Positions 57,801-64,000 of a DNA stretch of 64,000 nucleotides are shown here, piece after piece. The notes beneath the pieces are model-generated. The model did not search any database, was not told the origin of the DNA, and saw only the letters and a program-made list of their open reading frames with translations. The DNA comes from Tubiluchus corallicola. Taxonomy: Eukaryota; Priapulida; Priapulimorpha; Priapulimorphida; Tubiluchidae. The stretch is from contig JAQGDQ010000469.1 in NCBI GenBank assembly GCA_030141605.1, positions 1 through 64,000 on the forward strand. Direction: 5' to 3'. Within the stretch, counting starts at the first letter, position 1. Each line of letters opens with the position of its first letter. Made by a program: the position numbers and the translations under genes.

Positions 57801-59700
57801 TGCTGGTTCGAGTTGACAAGGACAAACCATGACCGTTACAATGTATTGGCCCTTACTACTACTGCTGCTACTATTACTACTACTACTACTGTGACCGGTG
57901 TTGGAGGGATGAAAACACTTATTTTCAACGATGAAGACGTAGTGGTAATGGTACGACGGATGACGGCAACTACCGATTGTGAGCTGGGTTCAAATTCACA
58001 TTGACTTTTCGAATTCTGGTCGAATCTTAGCAAACGAAGGATGACGACTAGTGATTATGAAGTGTGTTCAAATTAATGTGCACGCTTAAGACACACATTA
58101 TGGCAGCAAAGCAAGATTGTATATTTAATTGTAGTTCAAAAGTATATGACCCTAGGTTTACCCTTCTACTAGCGCCGTGAACTGCACGTGTCTCGGGAAG
58201 TAGGCTTTTGACAGACGCACTGGGATCGTTCTCCATTTATTTTAAATAAAATTTATAAAAATTTGAATAATTTTAAAATGAATCCAGATAATGAACAACC
58301 ACATGCCGCCGCACAAGGGCATGATCATCGTCAGATAGCAGGAGTTGCCGGTGAAAAAAACGTCCAAAACCTCATAACGCTAGCCACATGTTTACAGACT
58401 TTATCCATTGAAAATGTATCAATCAATATCATCAAGTATTGGTATTAAGGGCACACAAATATATTATATATTGAGACCACTGAGATATTCTTTGATAGTA
58501 GTTCTCCGTAGTAAATCTTAAAAACACAATTAGATATAAATCACATTTTTTTCTCCTTTGGCAGCCAAGACTGACTGTGGCACCCCAAAATATCAGAATA
58601 CAGAAGTTTGTACGTTTAGATGTTCAGTTACATATCCTCATTATATCTGCAGTCTGCGCCCCATTAGATACCTTTTCTAAACCAAAACACAGAGTTTAAT
58701 AAAATATTTGAGTTCTGATTGGATAAGTGATTAAGCTGACAGTTATCTTTTCCTGGCAATCACCTTGTGCGTTTTTCATTAGTACATTTAAATTTGTTAA
58801 TAGGTGTTCATGGAAGACAAAGGATGACAGTAATGCGGGTTGTAAGGATTTTAGGTATTTTTAGACAAAAAGCATAAAGTGATAATTAACAATGGTGTTA
58901 AGTCCAAGAATCTTTAATCCCACAATGTGTAAATTAACCATTTATTAACAGTAATGAATGTAGATTTTTGAAACGAGTTTTTAGCTCCTGGATTATGTGG
59001 CTTGTCTTGCCTCATGTTAATCACTTACTTTTTCTATAAAGTAGCTATACAGAATATACTGCACTTACCAATAACAGTTTTTTATTGTTTAGAAGATTTT
59101 CCACAACAGCTTAGCCAGCAGTTGCTACAACAACGATGGAGATATTCTAGCTTGGGACAAACATTCAATTGAAACAAATGGTGAAATGAGTTTTAACAGT
59201 CCAACTGGTTGTCCACATAGTGGAGAAACTCCAGGGATGTGTGTATCGAGGGATCGAGGGAGTCTTTCTTTGATGTGGTAAACTTATTGGCATCTTTGGC
59301 AAATTACATCCTGCCAAATAGCGATTTCACTCATCGTAAGATAGACCGGGTCAGAGGTGGTCCAAAGAAGATAAAAGAAAAGGCTTGTTTCTCAAGAAGG
59401 GGATAGACTACATGATTCTGTTTTCGATAAGCTGTCACAAGCAAAGAACAAGCGGGGATTACGCATGCGTGAGTAATATGGTTGACGCGGAATTTTATTT
59501 CTTCCCATAAGCATGTCAAAAAATTGTTGTTCTTGAGGACTAGAATGTTTTGCAATTTATTTTTGAAATTTGTATTTGCTATGTGTTACTCTGTGTTTAC
59601 AGTCTTTGTTAAGTTAGAGCTGAGTGTTTGAAACTTGAGCTTTCCAACGTTTTTCGTTTGTGACAAATTTGTAATATTTCTATTGTTTCTAATGCTTTCA
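57800..59700. other. Mostly non-coding; small frame at 58278
   Basis: A tact microsatellite (57850-57890) and two diverged direct copies of a ~75-bp unit (57955-58075) with ggttcaaattc, which resembles a poly-III B box. A start codon at 58278 opens MNPDNEQPHAAAQGHDHRQI for 57 codons; unrecognised. 59100-59340 may be the decayed 5' part of the LINE that follows. Confidence 0.35.
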
Positions 59701-61312
59701 AAATGAGATACATGCTTATCTTTTAATGGATATGTTGATTAATAACTACAGAGTTACACTTGGAAATATTTATGGTCCCAATAATGATAAGCCAAGTTTT
59801 TTCTCAAATATTTCCAAAGAACTAGAACGTTTTGAGAACTTAAGTATAATACTGTGTGATGATTGGAACTGCGTTCAAAACTGTAGGCTTGATACAGCAG
59901 GATACATTCATGAAAATAATAATAGAGCCAGGCAAAAATATTTGGAACTAATGAATATGTATGAGCCAACAGATATTTGGAGATTCTACTGTCCTGGAAT
60001 AAGGAAATATATTTGATTTAGGAAAAATCCAGTCAAGCAAGGCCACCTGGATTATTTTATAGTTTCAAATCATCACCAGTCATGTACTGAAATACCAGAA
60101 ACAACTATTTTACCTGGCTATAGGTCAGATCATTGGCCTGTATTGGATTGAAAATGTATGAAGAAAAACGTGGCAAAGGCTTTTGGAAATTTAACAGTTC
60201 TCTGCTAAAGGACTCTGTGTATGTAGAAAAAATCAAACAATGTATAACTGATACAATTTGTGAGTATTCTTGTAATAGATCAAGTGCCACAGAAAATCAG
60301 CAGGAAGTACCATTTAAAATAAGTGACCAATTATTTTTCGAATTATTAAAATTAAAAATTAAAGGAGAAACCATTTCCTATTCAGCTTTCAAAAAGCAGC
60401 AATTACTAAGTGAAGAAGGGGAACTAGAGGCCCAAATAAGTGAACATTACAGCCAAGAACCATTATCATTAGATGATATGAATAAATTAAATGAATTAGA
60501 AAAAAAAATAAAAGTTATTGCGTGAGCAGAAAGTAAGAGGCGTTATGATAAAGTCCAGAGCAAGACGGGGTCGAATTCAGAAAAAAGCCTTCAAGTTTTT
60601 TCTAGGTTTAGAAAAAAAGAAATTATGTAAATAAATGCATTTCAAAGTTAACAACAGCCAATAATATAGAGAACTAATAAAATGCAGTGATATTTTAGAA
60701 GAGCAAAAATCATTTTTTCTTCACTTTATACGAGCCAATTAAATGACGATCAGTTCGAAAATAAATATGATTTATTCGGAGAAAATATGACGAGATGAAC
60801 TAGTGAACAAGCTTGTTCATGTGAAGGGCCCTTAACTATTGATGAATTGTGGAACGCTTTAAAATCAATGAAAACGAACAAATTGCCTGGGACGGATGAG
60901 TTTACTCCTGAATTTTACAGTTCCTTTTGGAAAGACATATATATTTTTCTTTTAAGATCTCTTAATGAAACATTTACTGTCGGAGAACTAAGTAGTGATA
61001 ACTTAAAAAAGTTCTTAAAAAAATTGGAGACCTATTTTTTTATTTAATACGGACTACAAAATTCTCACTAACTGCTTAGCCCAACTTTTAAAAACGTTAT
61101 TGACGTGTTAATCACTGGCACTCAAACAGGTTTTTTTAAAAGGTCGATACATAGCTGAAAACACAAGACTGTTGTACGACTTATTTATTAGTTTACGCAG
61201 AAAAAAGAGACATTCCCGAGACATATTGTTCTTAATTGATTTTGAAAAGACGTTTGACACACTAGAGTGGAAATTTATACACGAAGTCTTAAACTTTTTA
61301 AATTTTTAAATT

Positions 61313-62242
61313 TTGGTGATAATTTTCAAAAATGGATCAGAATTTGTCATAATAATATTGAAAGTTGTGTACTTAACAACGGGTCGTACAGTAGCTTCTT
61401 CAAATTGGGGCACTATGCTGGGTGACCCCATCTCATCATACATTTTCATATTGTGCGTGGAGTTTTTAGCTAATGCGATTAAAATATGTAAGGATGTTAA
61501 AGGTACTGATGTAAATAACAACGAAATAGTCTTAAGCCAATATGCGGATGATACCGCAGTTATTCTCAATGGTTCATCTGCTTCACAATTTGCAGCCCAT
61601 CGCATAGTAAATAATTTTGGTAAAGTTTCTCGGTTAAAAATGAATTCTAATAAAACAAAGGCAATTTGGTTTGGTGCCTTAAGGGGTTCCCAAGCACTTA
61701 TTTGTAAAAATTTACAGTTGAACTGGGCGAATGATATCTTTACAGTCTTGCGAATAAAATTTGATCTGCCCAATTTGGAAAATATTTTTGATCTGAATTT
61801 GAAAGATAAACTTGTGGAAATTCGAAATCTTATAAAAGTTTGGTCCTGGCGATCACTTACGATCTTTGGGCGGATAACTGTTTTTAAATCATTAATATTG
61901 TCAAAAATAATCCACTTGTTGTCATCCCTCCCAATTGTGAATTACGAAAAATTGAAATCCACCGAAAAATTTGCATATAAGTTTGTATGGGGTGGTAAAC
62001 GAGAAAAAGTTAAACGAAAAACACTCATGTCCGAAATTTCAGAAGGCGGTGCAAATATGGTGGATTTGGAGTCGTTTGCCAAATCCTTGAAATATAAGTG
62101 GACTCACAGGTTAATGACAACAGATGGAACTTGGCAAGAGGTAGCAAAAATATTCTTAGAAAAACTGGATAGAATGCCATTTTGGAAAATGGAAAAAACT
62201 TTTTTAGTAGAGAAGAGTGTAATGCTTGGGAATCCCTTCTAG
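61313..62242 (+). pseudogene. Reverse-transcriptase and C-terminal part of the L1/Tx1-like LINE
   Basis: 309 open codons. The first 35 are in a shifted frame; the true frame upstream reads FGDNFQKWIRICHNNIESC and NNGSYSSFFKLG, and a small deletion around 61415 removes the expected RGVRQ before GDP. After it come GDPISSYIFILCVEFLANAI, SQYADDTAVILNGS (catalytic Asp pair kept), KTKAIWFGA, LTIFGRITVFKSLILSK and the conserved WGGKREKVKRKTLMSE...GGANMVDLESF block. Catalysis would fail because the polyprotein is broken upstream. Confidence 0.85.
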
Positions 62243-62764
62243 CAAGAAGTAATTATATGCTGGTGTGAAATATTAAGAAATCCGATGACTCTAACGGATT
62301 ATTTAAAGCAGGCATTGTGGTATAATAATAATATAAAGGGAATATTTCAAACAATGGTGGGCGCAAAATACAAGTAATGTTGTGATTTTTGGAAAGTTTC
62401 CGTGTAAAAATTTCCTATGTTTAAATAAGACCATTTTAATAGTAAAATATTGTATGTGGTGTACTCGAAGCAAATTACAATCACTGAATTTTAGTCATGT
62501 AGTGAGCTGTATTAAATATATGTGTAAGCTGGAGAAATATGCAGGTGCCAACCTTGAGATGCTTGAAAAAGGGAGTACTACATAGTATTAATATAATACA
62601 GAGAAAAGGGAGCAGCAACGAAGGCAAAACACCTATAGGTATTTCACAAGTTCCACAAGTGTTTATCTACCTTTTTAACAGTTAATATTAGTGATGCTAA
62701 TAGACTGACAAATGTATACGTATCAAGTCATTTTATAAGGCTATACAAACTAATAAGCAAATGT

Positions 62765-63060
62765 TACTGACAGTGTTACAAGCGAGAATTTCTCGAAACG
62801 GAACTGCAACTAACTCGTGGTTATTTGTTCAGGTGGCGATAACAAAAAAGTACTAATCACTCGCTCTGAGACCTCTATGAACTGCTTCACGAATGTTCTT
62901 TTTTGTACGTGGTGCCTGATCAAGTTTTGCCAAAAAAGAACCGGGAATAAGATTCCGATTTGGCACTCTATACCCGCCTTCACAAAGTTTCTTGAAAATT
63001 TGTTAGATGATTTATGCGTAATAGGCTTACTGCCATAAGAGACAAAAACAAACAAACAAA
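62765..63060 (+). mobile_element. SINE-like dispersed repeat with (AAAC)n tail, copy 2
   Basis: Matches 20060-20395 (caagcgagaatttctcgaaa, taactcgtggttatttgttc, agacctctatgaa, ctatacccgcctt, tcacaaagtttcttga, gcgtaataggctta, acaaacaaacaaac). It lies within the insertion that splits the LINE. Confidence 0.72.
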
Positions 63061-63326
63061 CTGTCTTATGAAATTTTAACGGTTTTTTGTCACGCTGTCA
63101 TGTCTAAGTCATGTCACGGCTACTAATTTCTCTAACGAGGTCAGTGTGTTGGTGCTCCAAAGCCCGCAAGTTATGGACCAAACGACAGACACTATTCCAA
63201 AAGAACATAAACCCTACATCTGCAGGGGCATAAGAAGAAAGCGCATACATATCAAGTCGTACGACATAATAATTTTGTGACCAATTTCCTGATTTAAAAC
63301 GAACCACTGTGCATTCGAAAACATAG

Positions 63327-63470
63327 AATAGTAAAATATTATATATGGTGTACTCGAAGCAAATTACAAACACTGAATTTTAAAAGTGCAGTGAGCTGTA
63401 TTAAATATATGTATAAGGTGGAGAAATATGAAGGTGGAGACAACCTTGGGATGCTAGAAAAAATTGAAGC
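63327..63470 (+). repeat. Second copy of a ~140-bp LINE 3' segment
   Basis: atagtaaaatattatatatg, ggtgtactcgaagcaaatta and gtgagctgtattaaatatat match 62438-62575. The second copy continues into the natural LINE C-terminus (EKIEASWLPL), whereas the first is cut off. Confidence 0.8.
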
Positions 63471-64000
63471 TAGTTGGTTACCCTTGAAATATATATTCTA
63501 ATGATTTACTGAACAACCAAAATTGCCAGAGTGTAGTCAAAGCAAATTTACTGATTGCAACTAATTGCATTCATTCATTTCCTTACATTCAGTTAATGCT
63601 AATATTTATTTATGTTATTCTAAATGTCTTGGTTTTCGTAATTTGTAAAGTATGTTTTGTATTAAATAAAATGTCAAATAAAAAAGAAGAAACGATATAA
63701 ATAATTGTACGTAAAGCGAATTTGAGAGTTTGAAGAGCAGAGATGCTATCGGCATCGGTGCAGCTAACAACATTTCAATTTATGAACACAAAGTTCTCTT
63801 TCAACATACTTCTTATTAGAATTCTTTGGATATTATCATATTTAATTTGTTGTTGAATTGGTTGGTATTGGTCTCGTTTGTAATCATTTATTATTAATAT
63901 AACGTTGGTGCTGGTAGTTGTTTTTATTTTAATCTAAGTGTCATTACACTGTTATTATGTGTTAAAATCTAACCTGCGTTTGGTTGAAGATTCTCGCCAA

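Larger units (their letters stand above)
59726..63690 (+). mobile_element. L1/Tx1-like non-LTR retrotransposon, decayed, interrupted near the 3' end
   Basis: The element is 5'-truncated in ORF2. Domains in order: AP-endonuclease part (NIYGPNNDKPSFF, CDDWNCVQN, KNPVKQGHLDYFIVS, GYRSDHWPV) at 59726-60150; linker RGKGFWKFNSSLLKD at 60170; RT from KTNKLPGTDEFTPEFY (60870) through GRYIAENTRLLYDL, LIDFEKTFDTLEW (61220), GDPISSYIFILCVE (61420) and YADD (61540); then WSWRSLTIFGRITVFKS and KFVWGGKREKVKRKTLMSE; C-terminal part 62382-62585. At least three frameshifts and several stops (60014, 60148) make it dead. An insertion at about 62575-63327 splits the 3' end. The tail ends near an AATAAA at 63663. 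Confidence 0.85.

Noticed and set aside
57955-58075. tRNA gene (ggttcaaattc B-box-like)
   Set aside because: No cloverleaf, no A box at the right distance; at most a SINE scrap.

Overview
The window is nuclear DNA from an AT-rich animal genome. I infer a marine invertebrate but cannot name the lineage. Supporting this are coding exons with GT/GC-AG splice sites, metazoan extracellular domains (pentraxin/LamG-like, F5/8 type C, EGF), a rhodopsin-class GPCR, a Golgi-type carbohydrate sulfotransferase, several decayed non-LTR retrotransposons, tRNA-derived SINEs, MITEs and a very high load of micro- and minisatellites. I see no operons and no bacterial features.

Layout. 1-5.5 kb: a long inverted repeat with 1,574-bp arms that match almost perfectly. 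Its loop holds a 36-bp tandem array and one copy of a dispersed repeat family. The left side is cut by the window edge. 5.3-7.7 kb: minisatellites, including a 64-bp satellite. 8-10.2 kb: a SINE, a 105-bp hairpin tandem repeat and a MITE flanked by two long ATT arrays. 10.6-13.5 kb: a single-exon GPCR gene and a broken tandem copy of its 5' end, hit by a LINE. 16-20.7 kb: microsatellites, a decayed jockey/CR1-like LINE and a foldback-type element. 21.1-24.2 kb: three minisatellites, one with higher-order structure. 26.0-27.0 kb: the 3' exon of a carbohydrate sulfotransferase. 28.3-36 kb: MITEs, dispersed repeats and a lone F5/8C exon. 36.1-39.75 kb: a GC-rich composite repeat in 2.5 tandem copies, carrying a GTGGT-rich minisatellite in two of them. 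40.1-41.1 kb: two minus-strand phase-1 exons, one a degenerate EGF. 41.2-43.5 kb: retroelement-like debris with an inverted duplication. 47.6-50.4 kb: a small unrecognised gene and its tandem pseudogene. 52.7-56.2 kb: the most notable locus, 15 tandem ~229-bp units each carrying a 114-bp splice-flanked mini-exon that encodes the core of a pentraxin/LamG fold. 59.7-63.7 kb: a decayed L1/Tx1-like LINE interrupted near its 3' end.

Few complete host genes are visible: the GPCR, the catalytic exon of the sulfotransferase, and perhaps the 138-residue gene at 47.8 kb. The other coding traces are single exons of larger genes, or pseudogenes. The dominant process is repeat amplification. Tandem arrays occur inside inverted-repeat elements, and several repeat families recur across the window (a ~600-bp family with four copies, a GCGAGTT-rich MITE with three, a CACAGGAAAA foldback element with three).
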